The notes beneath the pieces are model-generated. The model did no database searches. It was not told the origin of the DNA and worked only from the letters and a program-made list of their open reading frames with translations. Below are positions 8,787 through 18,430 of a stretch of 64,000 nucleotides of DNA, in pieces. Where the stretch lies: positions 496,001 through 560,000 of the forward strand of contig NZ_CP084626.1 in the NCBI RefSeq assembly GCF_022878925.1, given 5' to 3'. Positions within the stretch are counted from its first letter, which is position 1; each line of letters starts with the position of its first letter. Source of the DNA: Caballeronia sp. TF1N1 (lineage in GTDB: Bacteria > Pseudomonadota > Gammaproteobacteria > Burkholderiales > Burkholderiaceae). The position numbers and the translations under genes are program-made.

Positions 8787-9383
8787 CTAACCCCGCACGC
8801 CAATAGCCCGCGCAGCCGGACTCGCGACAAAGCCAAAACGCGCCGCGACATCCGACCGTCTGATCGTCTGCAAGGGAAGATCAATGCCGTCGCGCCAATG
8901 AAACACGCCACCGTGCTCGGGCGAAGCAGCCTCATCCAGCGAAGCATGATCCGCCAGCACCTCCAGATCATGATCGTGCAAGGCGGCCACGCGAGCCGGC
9001 GAGGAAGCATCGGCGAACAACACACCGCCTTCATCGTCGATCCACGCCTGTTCCGGCTCGAACGCCGCGCCCGCCTGATCGGTCAGCTGCAACGAACCAT
9101 CCGCCGATACATCAAGCCGCACGATCCACGGCGTATAAGCCAACTCCACATACACGCGCTGCGGACCGTTCTGGAAGAACCACTGACCCTCGTCGTCGCG
9201 CTCGTAATTGCGGTTGATGAAGCCGATCAGCGCCTCATGCCGGATGGGACTGCCGAGTTCGCCCGCGGCTTGCGCGGCATCGTCGCGCATGCGCCACTGG
9301 CCGCGTCGGTCGAGCAGAAGCCAGCCCGTGCAATGCGGCACGTTCGGCCATTTGGCAAGCGCCTGCCTGACGATGTCATCCAT
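8787..9383 (-). CDS. Conserved protein of unknown function (next to YheT-type hydrolase)
   Basis: The 198-residue soluble protein has no signal peptide. The central region (PIRHEALIGFINRNYERDDEG, then QRVYVELAYTPWIVRLDV) resembles small proteobacterial proteins of unknown function that are commonly linked to alpha/beta hydrolases, with some likeness to DUF1285. I cannot name the family with certainty. The ATG at 9383 overlaps the stop of the upstream hydrolase gene by 8 bases (ATGGATGA), so the two are translationally coupled and probably functionally linked. No catalytic motif is evident. Confidence 0.75.
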   Translation of the reverse strand: MDDIVRQALAKWPNVPHCTGWLLLDRRGQWRMRDDAAQAAGELGSPIRHEALIGFINRNYERDDEGQWFFQNGPQRVYVELAYTPWIVRLDVSADGSLQLTDQAGAAFEPEQAWIDDEGGVLFADASSPARVAALHDHDLEVLADHASLDEAASPEHGGVFHWRDGIDLPLQTIRRSDVAARFGFVASPAARAIGVRG

Positions 9384-10458
9384 GAGCGACGAAGTTCTCC
9401 AAATAGCCGAACACACGCTGCGACAACCAGTCGATCCGCCCTGGAAACGGCCCCGTCATGAAGCCGACATGTCCGCCGTGGTTCGGCTGATCGAGCGTGA
9501 CGCGCGACGACACTTCCGCCTGCGACGGCAACGCGAACTCGGGCAAAAACGGATCGTTACGCGCGTTCAGGATAAGCGCGGGCGCCGCGATGCGGTTCAG
9601 ATGCGCGCGCGTGGTCGCGGTCGACCAATAGTGGTTGGTATCGCGAAAGCCGTGCAGCGGCGCGGTCACGACGTTGTCGAACTCGTACAGCGTGCGCGCG
9701 GCGAGTACGGCGTCGCGGTCGTAAAGGCCGGGAAACTGTCCGAGCTTCGCAAGCGCCTTGCGCTTGAGCGACTTCAAAAAGCTGCGTGTGTAGATCATGC
9801 CGAAGCCTTGCGAGATCGCTGCGCCGCCCGCGTGAACATCGAGCGGAGCGGAGATGGCGGCCGCCGCGCTGATGATCGACGAAGCCTCGGCGCCGCGGTC
9901 GCACAGCCAGTGCAGCAGCACATTGCCGCCCAGCGAGACGCCCGCCGCCACGATCGGCCCCGCGTGATTGGCGCGCAGCCGTCGCAGAATCCAGTCGACT
10001 TCGGCGCTGTCGGCGAGATGGTAAAAACGCGGCAGCAGATTGAGCGCTCCGCTACACGTGCGAAAGTGCGGCACGACGCCGTGCCAGCCGCGCGCTTGAG
10101 CGGCGGCCATCATCGTGCGGGCGTAGTGGGAGTCCGAACTGCCTTCGAGGCCGTGAAACAGCACGAAGAGCGGGGCGTCGGCGGGTGCTTCGTCGGCTAC
10201 CCAGTCGAGATCGATGAAGTCGCCATCCGGCGTGGTCCAGCGTTCGCGCCGGTATTGCACCGCCGGCTTGCGCCCGAAGAGCGCCGGCACGATGGTCTGC
10301 GCGTGGCTCGTCGGCAGCCAGCGCGGCGCGTTGTAGAGCCAGTCCGCAACCGGCGCGCCGAGCGTTCGCCCGGCTGCCTGCACGCTTTCCTTAAGCGCCG
10401 CTGCGGGCCCCGTATCCACGAATGACGAATCGTGTTTCAACAAAGGATCGCGCTTCAT
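9376..10458 (-). CDS. YheT/COG0429-family alpha/beta hydrolase
   Basis: The 360-residue protein has the alpha/beta-hydrolase fold signatures LFVLFHGLEGSSDSHYARTM (oxyanion region, about residue 95) and the nucleophile elbow GVSLGGNVLLHWL. A later RNDPFLPE loop should carry the acid and PNHGGHVGF the catalytic histidine. The family covers YheT and related putative esterases; the substrate is unknown. ATG at 10458 has GGGGAG five bases upstream and is preferred to the in-frame GTG at 10464. The gene is co-translated with the downstream conserved unknown gene. Confidence 0.88.
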   Translation of the reverse strand: MKRDPLLKHDSSFVDTGPAAALKESVQAAGRTLGAPVADWLYNAPRWLPTSHAQTIVPALFGRKPAVQYRRERWTTPDGDFIDLDWVADEAPADAPLFVLFHGLEGSSDSHYARTMMAAAQARGWHGVVPHFRTCSGALNLLPRFYHLADSAEVDWILRRLRANHAGPIVAAGVSLGGNVLLHWLCDRGAEASSIISAAAAISAPLDVHAGGAAISQGFGMIYTRSFLKSLKRKALAKLGQFPGLYDRDAVLAARTLYEFDNVVTAPLHGFRDTNHYWSTATTRAHLNRIAAPALILNARNDPFLPEFALPSQAEVSSRVTLDQPNHGGHVGFMTGPFPGRIDWLSQRVFGYLENFVAHG

Positions 10459-10512
10459 GGCCACTCCCCGACATACGTCTTCTTAGTGCTGCTCTGCAAC
10501 CGGGCCGCGTTT

Positions 10513-10956
10513 TTAGTGCAGCGGCCCCTGACCGTGGCGCATCTTGACCGCGAACTGGCCGGCTGTTTCCATCGGCATCTCGCTCGCGTGAATGTGCGCG
10601 ATTTTCCATTCGCCGCGTTCGTGGACCATCACGTAAGTCGTGAACACCATGCGCGGCGCCACCGTTCCCGCTGGCTGATGCGCCTCCGCGATCGCATACA
10701 CGACGGTGCCGAGACTGTCGTACACGCGGATATCGAGCGGCTCGATGGTCACCGCCTGCGCTTCGAACTGCTTGCCGATCCCGGCGCGGATGCTCGGCAG
10801 ACCATGCAGATGCGTGCCGTCCGCGCAGATGCACGTGGCGAATTCCTCGTCGATCCACAACGACATCACGCTGTCGATGCTGGCGTCCGCGACAGCCTGG
10901 TAATAAGCGTTGAGGGTGTCGGCTGCGGCTTCGAAGAGGCGGGCGAAACGTGGCAT
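10513..10956 (-). CDS. SnoaL-like / NTF2-fold protein
   Basis: The 147-residue product fits the small cone-shaped NTF2/SnoaL fold: an N-terminal helix (ADTLNAYYQAVADASIDSVMSLW), then an ICADGTHLHGLPSIRAGIGKQF segment and C-terminal strands (FTTYVMVHERGEWKIAHIHASEMP). Members are ketosteroid-isomerase-like or ligand-binding proteins; no substrate can be read from the sequence. It lies upstream of the hydrolase pair on the same strand, about 54 bases away, and may be co-transcribed with it. Confidence 0.8.
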   Translation of the reverse strand: MPRFARLFEAAADTLNAYYQAVADASIDSVMSLWIDEEFATCICADGTHLHGLPSIRAGIGKQFEAQAVTIEPLDIRVYDSLGTVVYAIAEAHQPAGTVAPRMVFTTYVMVHERGEWKIAHIHASEMPMETAGQFAVKMRHGQGPLH

Positions 10957-11136
10957 GGCTCGTGGGTCTCAGGCTTTCGTTACGGCGCGCGCCCGTAGTG
11001 CCGGACTAGCGCCGCATCGGTCATTGGTCAAAGCATGCCCCCGTTCGGAGGCATTCGCGTGTGAGCGCCCGCACACTTGGGTCGATGCCGTCGGAGAACC
11101 GCTAGCGGATGTCGCAGCGGATCAATCTTCGAGATA

Positions 11137-12213
11137 TCAACGATGCGCGAGCAGCATGCCGCGCAAGTCGCCGAAAACCTGTTCGGCGGAAAGTTCGCGA
11201 AGGCAGTTCAGATGGCCGAGCGGACACTCGCGGGCAAAGCACGGACTGCATTCAAGATGCAGCCATTGTACCTTTGCGAGATCGGACAAGGGCGGCGTGT
11301 GGCGCGGGTCGGTCGAGCCGTACACCGCGACGAGCGGCCGTCGCATGGCCGCCGCGACGTGCATGAGGCCGGAATCGTTGGTGACCACCGCGCTCGCTCG
11401 CGCGATCAACGCGCATGCTTCGCCGAGCGATGTCTGGCCGCACAGGTTGCGCACATTCGGTGCGCGGGCGGCGATGGCATCGGCGACGGCGGAATCTTTA
11501 TTCGATCCCAGCGCGATGATCCGCGCATACGGAAACGACTGCGCGACGAACTGCGCCAGCGACGCAAAATGCTCCGGCGGCCAGCGCTTGGCGGGACCAT
11601 ACTCCGCGCCGGGGCAAAACACGACGAGCGGCGTACGCGTATCGAGATTGAAGCGCGCCGACACGCGCGCGGACTCGTTCGGATCGTTTTCCAGGCGCGG
11701 CACGGGCAGCGTTGGCGCGGGATTTTCGATGCCTTCGGGCTGCGGTTGCGCAAACTTGTCGACGAACGGCAGCTTCGCGCCCGGCGCATAAGCGAGCGCG
11801 GCGTAGTGCACGGTCATCGGCGGACGCTCGGTCTTCGGCGGATTGGCATGCCGCACGTTGAGCAGACCGTAACGGCTTTCGCCCTTGTAACCGATGCGCA
11901 GCCGGATGCCCGCCATCCAGGGCAGCAGCGCGGATTTCGCGGAATTGGGCAGCACGTAGGCGGCGTCGTAGCCGACATCGCGCAGGTCGCTCGCCAGTTG
12001 CCAGCGGCGCAGCAGTTGCAGCTTGCCGTGGGCGAGGTCGGTGGCGTAGACGTCGTGAATTTCCGGCATGCGTTCGAGCACGGGCGCGACCCACGAGGGC
12101 GCGACGGCATCGATCACGATGCGCGGATGCAGCTTTCTCAACAGCGTGAAAAGCGGCTGCGCCATGAGTGCGTCACCGATCCAGTTCGGTGCTATTACCA
12201 GCGCGCGGCGCAT
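11137..12213 (-). CDS. waaF: ADP-heptose:LPS heptosyltransferase II
   Basis: The 358-residue glycosyltransferase family 9 protein starts MRRALVIAPNWIGDALMAQPLF, the typical WaaF N-terminus. It contains the nucleotide-sugar binding region with CPGAEYGPAKRWPPEHFA and the late NDSGLMHVAAAMRRPLVAVYGSTDP motif. It adds the second heptose to the inner core of lipopolysaccharide at the cytoplasmic face of the inner membrane. The zinc-finger and ilvE genes lie upstream on the same strand, the usual Burkholderia order. Confidence 0.95.
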   Translation of the reverse strand: MRRALVIAPNWIGDALMAQPLFTLLRKLHPRIVIDAVAPSWVAPVLERMPEIHDVYATDLAHGKLQLLRRWQLASDLRDVGYDAAYVLPNSAKSALLPWMAGIRLRIGYKGESRYGLLNVRHANPPKTERPPMTVHYAALAYAPGAKLPFVDKFAQPQPEGIENPAPTLPVPRLENDPNESARVSARFNLDTRTPLVVFCPGAEYGPAKRWPPEHFASLAQFVAQSFPYARIIALGSNKDSAVADAIAARAPNVRNLCGQTSLGEACALIARASAVVTNDSGLMHVAAAMRRPLVAVYGSTDPRHTPPLSDLAKVQWLHLECSPCFARECPLGHLNCLRELSAEQVFGDLRGMLLAHR

Positions 12214-12381
12214 CAGTCGTTTTCCGATCTCAAAATATACGCGGCTCGCGGCTTATGGCGAGTCGTCGGTTGATGTGGGTGAGAGGCTTGAGCGCGCAAT
12301 GTGTGATTGCGATTCGCGCATTGGACGAAGGCCGAAGCGGGCACGAGGCGTGGCTTCGGCCTTCCGTAAGAGGGCGGCTGC

Positions 12382-12576
12382 TCAATGCCCCTTGATGACT
12401 TCGCCGTCTTTCAGCTTGTAGCGCGTGCCGCAATACGGGCAACGCGCTTCGCCGTGCGTGATGTCGATAAACACGCGCGGATGCGTGCTCCAGCGCTGCA
12501 TCTTCGGATTCGGACAGAACGCGGGCAGGTCCTTGGCCGACAGTTCAACCAGCGGCATTTCCTTCAGGTCGCTCAT
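12382..12576 (-). CDS. CHCC-type zinc-finger domain protein
   Basis: The 64-residue protein has the pattern FCPNP, then HPRVFIDITHGEARCPYCGTRYKL, matching the zf-CHCC family with Cys, His and two Cys as zinc ligands. Mitochondrial relatives are the NDUFS6 subunit of complex I, but bacterial members are of unknown function. It sits between ilvE and waaF on the same strand. ATG at 12576 is preceded by AAAGAGATTGCA. Confidence 0.9.
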   Translation of the reverse strand: MSDLKEMPLVELSAKDLPAFCPNPKMQRWSTHPRVFIDITHGEARCPYCGTRYKLKDGEVIKGH

Positions 12577-12654
12577 TGCAATCTCTTTTGAATGACTTGT
12601 GTTGCGTGCGGGGACACGGCGGGACGCTTGAAACCTCGCCCGCCGCAGCTTGCA

Positions 12655-13575
12655 TTAAACCTTGGCGAGCCAGCTTGCGTACTTCTCGTTCTTGCCGCCG
12701 ACCACGTCGAAGAATGCGCTTTGCAGCTTCTCCGTGACGGGACCGCGCGCGCCCGAGCCAATGGTGCGGTTGTCGAGTTCGCGAATGGGCGTGACTTCGG
12801 CGGCCGTGCCGGTGAAGAACGCTTCGTCGCAGGTGTAGACCTCGTCGCGCGTGATGCGCTTTTCGATCACCGGAATGCCGAAGTCGCGTGCCAGCGTGAT
12901 GACCGTGTCGCGCGTGATGCCGTCGAGGCACGAAGCCAGGTCCGGCGTGTACAGCTTGCCGTTGTTGACGAGGAAGAAGTTCTCGCCGGAGCCTTCGGAG
13001 ACATAGCCGTCCACGTCGAGCAGAAGGGCTTCGTCGTAGCCGTCGGTGATGGCTTCCTGATTCGCGAGGATGGAGTTCACGTACCAGCCGGAGGCCTTGG
13101 CGCGCACCATCGACACGTTGACGTGATGGCGCGTGAACGACGAAGTCTTGACGCGAATACCCTTCGCGATGCCGTCTTCGCCCAAATACGCGCCCCACGG
13201 CCACGCAGCAATGGCCACGTGAATGGTGTTGCCCTTGGCCGACACGCCGAGCTTTTCCGAGCCGACCCAGATGATCGGGCGGATATAGCAGGATTCGAGC
13301 TTGTTCTCGCGCACGACTTCGAGCTGCGCGGCTTCGATGGTGGCCTGGTCGAACGGCACTTCCATCTGGAATATCTTGGCCGAATTGAAGAGACGCTTGG
13401 TGTGTTCCTTCAGGCGGAAAATGGCCGTGCCTTGTGACGTCTTGTATGCGCGCACGCCTTCGAACACGCCCATGCCGTAGTGCAAGGTATGGGTCAGAAC
13501 GTGGATATTGGCGTCACGCCAGTCGACCAGCTTGCCATCCATCCAGATCTTGCCGTCGCGGTCGGCCATTGACAT
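12655..13575 (-). CDS. ilvE: Branched-chain amino acid aminotransferase
   Basis: The 306-residue class IV PLP aminotransferase has YVSEGSGENFFLV (cofactor region), the PLP lysine region around RPIIWVGSEKLGVSAKGN, and TRDEVYTCDEAFFTGTAAEVTPI near the C-terminus, all typical of IlvE. It interconverts leucine, isoleucine and valine with their keto acids, using glutamate. AGGAGAACCGT directly precedes the ATG at 13575. It heads the set ilvE, zinc finger, waaF. Confidence 0.96.
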   Translation of the reverse strand: MSMADRDGKIWMDGKLVDWRDANIHVLTHTLHYGMGVFEGVRAYKTSQGTAIFRLKEHTKRLFNSAKIFQMEVPFDQATIEAAQLEVVRENKLESCYIRPIIWVGSEKLGVSAKGNTIHVAIAAWPWGAYLGEDGIAKGIRVKTSSFTRHHVNVSMVRAKASGWYVNSILANQEAITDGYDEALLLDVDGYVSEGSGENFFLVNNGKLYTPDLASCLDGITRDTVITLARDFGIPVIEKRITRDEVYTCDEAFFTGTAAEVTPIRELDNRTIGSGARGPVTEKLQSAFFDVVGGKNEKYASWLAKV

Positions 13576-14243
13576 ACGGTTCTCCTAGCTGTCTCGTTCA
13601 GTGAATGCGGGGCTTGGCGCCTTAGTTCGGCATGAGTGCGGCGCTGGCCGAAAGGCGGCGAAAGACCGTTATTTTAGCGTGATTTCGCGACGGAACCGAT
13701 CTCGAAGCGGCTTTCACGACGCTATAATTTCCCTTTCGCCGCCAAGTTGCCGGCAAAGTTTCCTTTCGTCGCGGTATTGCGCGCCGGATTGCGCGCGGGA
13801 TCGGAACCAGCGTGGAGCCAGCGCCCGGCGCATCGGTTGGAAGCGGCCAAATACGCGTCATCATGGATTGGCCGCTAAAAGCATCCGGTGCTATCGGTTA
13901 AAATGCTGGTCTTTCCTGTTGCATCAAGCGAGGTCGAGAGTGTGTCCGGCAGTCACCGCGCAACGGTTCCCAAGCTCACCGCCTCAACGGAGCGCGCCCG
14001 GCATGTGCTTGTACTTGAGCGCCGCCGCCTGTCTGTTCCTTCGATCTCCTGCTTTCCCGGTTCCTCGCATTGCCTGTTTTGCCCGCGCGTTCGGCCCGCT
14101 CGCGCGGCCTTCGCCTCCGGCATGATCCGCGTGTCGTTGCCACGGCTAAAAGAAGTCCTCGAAGTCACGCGGCCACCCCACGAACCGGCCGGCACAAGCC
14201 GGTCTTCCTCGCCCGAACCGCTTTTCTACCTACGTTGACTCCC
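13576..14243. other. Gene-free interval between ilvE and pgk
   Basis: This 668-base interval lies between divergent genes. No reading frame looks like a real protein. A perfect TATAAT hexamer at 13723-13728 on the plus strand, and a TAAAAT at 13899-13904, are candidate -10 elements; no good -35 accompanies either. If the first is used, pgk has an untranslated leader of about 500 bases. A short GC stem (CCGGC...GCCGG) lies near 14180-14195. Confidence 0.5.
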
Positions 14244-15434
14244 ATGACGAAAGTATTGCGTTTCACCGACCTCATCTCCGAAGGCAAAGTCTCCGGCAAG
14301 CGTGTGTTCATCCGCGCGGATCTGAACGTGCCGCAAGACGATGCCGGCAACATCACCGAAGACACGCGCGTGCGCGCCTCGGTGCCGGCCATCGAGGCCG
14401 CGCTCGATGCAGGCGCTGCCGTAATGGTCACGTCCCATCTGGGCCGCCCGACCGAAGGCCAGTTCAAGCCGGAAGACTCGCTCGCGCCCGTCGCGAAGCG
14501 TCTGTCCGAATTGCTCGGCCGCGACGTGCCGCTCGTCGCGAACTGGGTCGATGGCGTCGAGGTTCAGCCGGGCAACGTCGTGCTGCTCGAAAATTGCCGC
14601 TGCAACAAGGGCGAGAAGAAGAACGACGACGGCCTCGCGCAACAACTCGCGAAACTCTGCGACATCTATGTGAACGACGCCTTCGGCACCGCACATCGCG
14701 CGGAAGTAACCACGCACGGCATCGCGAAGTACGCGCCGGTCGCGTGCGCGGGCCCGCTGCTCGCCGCCGAACTCGATGCGCTCGGCAAGGCGCTCGGCAA
14801 CCCGAAGCGTCCGCTCGTCGCCATCGTCGCCGGGTCGAAGGTTTCGACCAAGCTGACCATTCTGAAGTCGCTGGCGGAGAAGGTGGATCAACTGATCGTC
14901 GGCGGCGGTATCGCCAACACGTTCATGCTGGCCTCGGGCCTGAAAATCGGCAAGTCGCTCGCCGAAGCCGATCTCGTCGACGAAGCGAAGGAAATCATCG
15001 ATCAGGCGCGCACGCGCGGCGCATCCGTGCCTATTCCGAGCGATGTCGTCACCGCGAAGGAATTCGCCGCGACCGCGAAAGCCGAAACCAAGCCCGTGGC
15101 GGATGTGTCCGACGACGACCTGATCCTCGATATTGGTCCGGACACCGCGAAGGCGCTCGCCGCGCAACTGGAAACGGCGGGCACGATCGTGTGGAACGGC
15201 CCCGTCGGCGTATTCGAGTTCGACCAGTTCGGCAACGGCACGAAGACGCTCGCGCAGGCCATTGCGAGTTCGTCGGCATTCTCCATCGCGGGCGGCGGCG
15301 ACACGCTCGCGGCCATCGCGAAGTACAACATTCACGACAAGGTGAGCTACATCTCGACCGGCGGCGGCGCGTTCCTCGAATTCCTGGAAGGCAAGACGCT
15401 GCCCGCGGTCGAAGTGCTCGAGTCGCGGGCTTAA
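14244..15434 (+). CDS. pgk: Phosphoglycerate kinase
   Basis: The 396-residue protein has the normal PGK length. It begins with the N-domain substrate site ([14 protein letters not shown], then [12 protein letters not shown]) and has the C-domain nucleotide site ([33 protein letters not shown], and the late [12 protein letters not shown]). It transfers phosphate from 1,3-bisphosphoglycerate to ADP in glycolysis. I chose ATG at 14244, where homology begins; the open frame extends upstream without conserved sequence. pyk follows, so both ATP-making glycolytic steps are linked. Confidence 0.97.
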   Translation: MTKVLRFTDLISEGKVSGKRVFIRADLNVPQDDAGNITEDTRVRASVPAIEAALDAGAAVMVTSHLGRPTEGQFKPEDSLAPVAKRLSELLGRDVPLVANWVDGVEVQPGNVVLLENCRCNKGEKKNDDGLAQQLAKLCDIYVNDAFGTAHRAEVTTHGIAKYAPVACAGPLLAAELDALGKALGNPKRPLVAIVAGSKVSTKLTILKSLAEKVDQLIVGGGIANTFMLASGLKIGKSLAEADLVDEAKEIIDQARTRGASVPIPSDVVTAKEFAATAKAETKPVADVSDDDLILDIGPDTAKALAAQLETAGTIVWNGPVGVFEFDQFGNGTKTLAQAIASSSAFSIAGGGDTLAAIAKYNIHDKVSYISTGGGAFLEFLEGKTLPAVEVLESRA

Positions 15435-15438
15435 GGTC

Positions 15439-15849
15439 TTGACGACCCGAGGAAATCCGGCGAAGGCAGGCAAGAAGGGCGCGCAGGAAGCCGGCGGCGC
15501 GCAAAAAGACGGAATCAGAAACGTAGTGGCGGGCGGGGCATCGGGCGACGAGCTCGACGCCGCCGCGCTCGCGGCGCGGGCCATTGCCGAAGCGGCTCAG
15601 AACACCGAGCCGTCGTCCGGCGAAGCCCGCGCGCAGAATCAGCAACCGAGGCAGAACGAAGACGCGGCATCGCCGGCACCAACGGCGGCGCCCGTCATCA
15701 TCGGCGGCTTGCCCGCTCATGCAATCAAGCAAATCGATAAAGCGACGCCGGCACGATCCGGCGCGCGCGCGCAACCGGTGAGCAACACCTCACCGTCGGC
15801 GCAACGTGCTCGCAGCGTCACGGGCGGTCCTACAGAGACGAGGAATTCC
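15439..15849 (+). other. In-frame low-complexity extension upstream of pyk
   Basis: From a TTG four bases after the pgk stop to the pyk ATG there are 137 stop-free codons in frame with pyk. The translation is rich in Ala, Gln, Gly, Ser and Pro, starts MTTRGNPAKAGKKGAQEAGG, and looks disordered. It may be chance openness in GC-rich DNA, or a long pyk leader. I do not annotate it as part of pyk because pyk has its own good start. Confidence 0.4.
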
Positions 15850-17286
15850 ATGCATCGCGCTACCAAAATTGTTGCCACCATCGGTCCGGCATCGAGCAGT
15901 CCCGAGATCCTGCTGCAGATGATGCAAGCGGGGCTCGACGTCGTTCGCTTCAACTTTTCGCACGGCACCGCCGACGATCATCGCCAGCGCGCCGAATGGG
16001 TGCGCGAGGCCGCGCGTCAGACGGGCCGCGAAGTCGCCATCATGGCCGACCTGCAAGGCCCGAAAATCCGCGTCGGCAAGTTCGAGAACAACAAGACGAT
16101 GCTCGTCGCGGGCAACAGTTTCGTGCTCGACGCCAATTGCGAACTTGGCAACAACGAGCGCTGCGGACTCGACTACAAAGACCTGCCGCGCGATTTGCGC
16201 GCCGGCGACGTGCTCCTGCTGAACGACGGCCTGATTGTCCTCGACGTCACGCGCGTGATCGGCGAAGAGATTCACACGGTCGTGAAGGTCGGCGGCGAGT
16301 TGTCGAACAACAAGGGCATCAACCGGCAGGGCGGCGGACTCACGGCGCCGGCGCTGACCGAGAAGGACATGGAGGACATCAAGACGGCGATGTCGCTCGG
16401 CGCGGATTTCGTCGCGGTGTCGTTCCCGAAAAACGCGACGGACATGGAAATGGCGCGTCAACTCGCGAACATCGCGGGCGCGCCTTACGGCATCAAGCCG
16501 AAGATGATCGCGAAGATCGAGCGCGCCGAAGCCATTCCGGCGCTGCAAGGCATTCTCGATGCGTCGGACGGCATCATGGTGGCGCGCGGCGATCTCGCGG
16601 TGGAGGTGGGCAACGCGGCCGTGCCCGCGCTGCAAAAGCGCATGATCCGCATGGGGCGCGAGTCGAACAAGCTCGTCATCACCGCCACGCAGATGATGGA
16701 ATCCATGATCCACGCGCCCGTGCCGACCCGCGCGGAAGTGTCGGACGTGGCCAACGCCGTGCTCGACGGCACCGACGCCGTGATGCTTTCCGCCGAAACC
16801 GCGGCGGGCAAGTATCCGGTGACGACCATCGAGACGATGGCCGCCATCTGCGTCGAAGCCGAGAAGTCGGAAGAGTCGCAACTGGACCGCGATTTCCTCG
16901 ACCGCACGTTCACGCGCATCGACCAGTCCATTGCCATGGGCGCGCTGTTTACGGCGTTCCATCTCGGCGCGAAGGCGGTCGTGGCGCTGACCGAATCCGG
17001 TTCGACCGCGCTGTGGATGTCGCGTCACTGGACGCATGTGCCGATCTTCGCGCTCACGCCGCGCGTGGCGAGCGAGCGCACGATGTCGCTATATCGCAAT
17101 GTCACGCCGTTGCATCTCGATACCAACATGGACCGCGACGACGCGCTCAATCAGGCGCTGGAAGTGGTCGTGTCGAAGGGATACGCGGCGCGCGGCGACA
17201 TGGTCGTGCTCACCGTCGGTGAGCCGATGGGCGCGGCGGGTGGCACCAACACGCTGAAGATCGTGCGCGTCGGCGATCATTTCTGA
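15850..17286 (+). CDS. pyk: Pyruvate kinase
   Basis: The 478-residue enzyme starts MHRATKIVATIGPASSSPEIL with the strong ribosome site GAGGAA six bases upstream. It shows the pyruvate kinase barrel motifs FNFSHGTADDH, MADLQGPKIRVG and the signature MIAKIERAEAIPAL with the catalytic Lys. It also has MVARGDLAVEVG and TATQMMESMI, and ends with the regulatory C domain. It converts phosphoenolpyruvate and ADP to pyruvate and ATP. It is downstream of pgk in the same direction. Confidence 0.96.
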   Translation: MHRATKIVATIGPASSSPEILLQMMQAGLDVVRFNFSHGTADDHRQRAEWVREAARQTGREVAIMADLQGPKIRVGKFENNKTMLVAGNSFVLDANCELGNNERCGLDYKDLPRDLRAGDVLLLNDGLIVLDVTRVIGEEIHTVVKVGGELSNNKGINRQGGGLTAPALTEKDMEDIKTAMSLGADFVAVSFPKNATDMEMARQLANIAGAPYGIKPKMIAKIERAEAIPALQGILDASDGIMVARGDLAVEVGNAAVPALQKRMIRMGRESNKLVITATQMMESMIHAPVPTRAEVSDVANAVLDGTDAVMLSAETAAGKYPVTTIETMAAICVEAEKSEESQLDRDFLDRTFTRIDQSIAMGALFTAFHLGAKAVVALTESGSTALWMSRHWTHVPIFALTPRVASERTMSLYRNVTPLHLDTNMDRDDALNQALEVVVSKGYAARGDMVVLTVGEPMGAAGGTNTLKIVRVGDHF

Positions 17287-17368
17287 GCGCGCGTAGAGCG
17301 AAAAAACGCTTTCGGATGAGCGCGAATTCAGCCTGATCCGAGCCAGGCGTTATTTGTAAAGTAAAATC

Positions 17369-17394
17369 AACGGGTTCCGGCGACGGGACCCGTT
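17369..17394 (+). terminator. Hairpin between pyk and purC
   Basis: A 10-bp stem (AACGGGTTCC with GGGACCCGTT, one wobble) closes a six-base loop. It is followed by a pyrimidine-rich run (CCCATTTCTTTTC) rather than a pure T-tract. It could terminate pyk transcription or form part of the purC leader. Confidence 0.5.
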
Positions 17395-17406
17395 CCCATT
17401 TCTTTT

Positions 17407-17432
17407 CGCCGCTCATGGCAACCTGAGCGGCG
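17407..17432 (+). promoter_or_regulatory. Second hairpin in purC leader
   Basis: A perfect 9-bp inverted repeat (CGCCGCTCA and TGAGCGGCG) with an 8-base spacer lies 30 bases before the purC ATG, directly after the first hairpin. It has no T-tract and may be a leader structure or protein-binding palindrome. Confidence 0.4.
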
Positions 17433-17461
17433 GTCAACATTTCTCCGTACCTCTTCGGACC

Positions 17462-18358
17462 ATGACGATGTCCACGCTATACGAATCCACGATCAAATCG
17501 CTGCCGCTGCTCGGCCGCGGCAAGGTTCGCGACAACTATGCCGTCGGTCAGGACAAGCTCCTGATCGTTACGACCGACCGCCTCTCCGCATTCGACGTCG
17601 TCATGGGCGAGCCGATTCCGAACAAGGGCCGAGTGCTCAATCAGATGGCCGACTTCTGGTTCGAGAAGCTCGGTCATATCGTGCCGAATCACAATACGGG
17701 TATCGATCCGGCGAGCGTCGTCGCGCCGGACGAGGTGGCGCAGGTGACGGGCCGCGCGGTCGTGGTGAAGCGTCTCGAACCGATTTTGGTGGAAGCGGTC
17801 GTGCGCGGCTATCTCGCGGGCAGCGGCTGGAAGGACTATCAAGCGACGGGCGCGGTCTGCGGCGTGGAATTGCCGCCCGGCCTGCAAAACGCGCAGAAGT
17901 TGCCCGAGCCCATTTTCACGCCCGCCGCGAAGGCCGAAATGGGCCATCACGACGAGAACATCACGTACGACGACATGGAACGGCGCATCGGCACCGAACT
18001 GTCGGCCACCATCCGTCGCATTTCCATTCAGTTGTACAAGGAAGCCGCCGAGTATGCGGCGACGCGCGGCATCATCATCGCGGATACCAAGTTCGAGTTC
18101 GGCCTCGACAACAAGGGCGAGCTGTTTCTGATGGACGAAGTGCTCACCGCCGACTCCTCGCGCTTCTGGCCGGCCGACGGCTATCAGGTCGGCACGAACC
18201 CGCCGTCGTTCGACAAGCAGTTCGTGCGCGACTGGCTCGAAACGCAGCCGTGGAAGAAGGAACCGCCCGCGCCGAAGCTGCCCGACGAAGTCGTCGCCAA
18301 GACCGCCGAGAAGTATCAGGAAGCGTTGCAGCGCCTGACCGGGCAGACGCTCGCGTAA
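17462..18358 (+). CDS. purC: Phosphoribosylaminoimidazole-succinocarboxamide synthase
   Basis: The 298-residue SAICAR synthetase shows [14 protein letters not shown] (ATP loop), [38 protein letters not shown] and [31 protein letters not shown]. It joins aspartate to CAIR in purine biosynthesis. A second ATG six bases in (17468) could also be the start. It heads purC-purE-purK. Confidence 0.96.
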   Translation: MTMSTLYESTIKSLPLLGRGKVRDNYAVGQDKLLIVTTDRLSAFDVVMGEPIPNKGRVLNQMADFWFEKLGHIVPNHNTGIDPASVVAPDEVAQVTGRAVVVKRLEPILVEAVVRGYLAGSGWKDYQATGAVCGVELPPGLQNAQKLPEPIFTPAAKAEMGHHDENITYDDMERRIGTELSATIRRISIQLYKEAAEYAATRGIIIADTKFEFGLDNKGELFLMDEVLTADSSRFWPADGYQVGTNPPSFDKQFVRDWLETQPWKKEPPAPKLPDEVVAKTAEKYQEALQRLTGQTLA

Positions 18359-18430
18359 CACCCGTATCGCGCGCGGTCATTTGGAAGAGATGACGGCGCG
18401 CCCGAACCAACGCCCAAGGAAAGCAGCTAA

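Noticed and set aside
13601..14125. Open frame of 174 codons in the ilvE-pgk interval
   Set aside because: It has no ribosome site at its start, no domain, and a composition typical of a noncoding frame.
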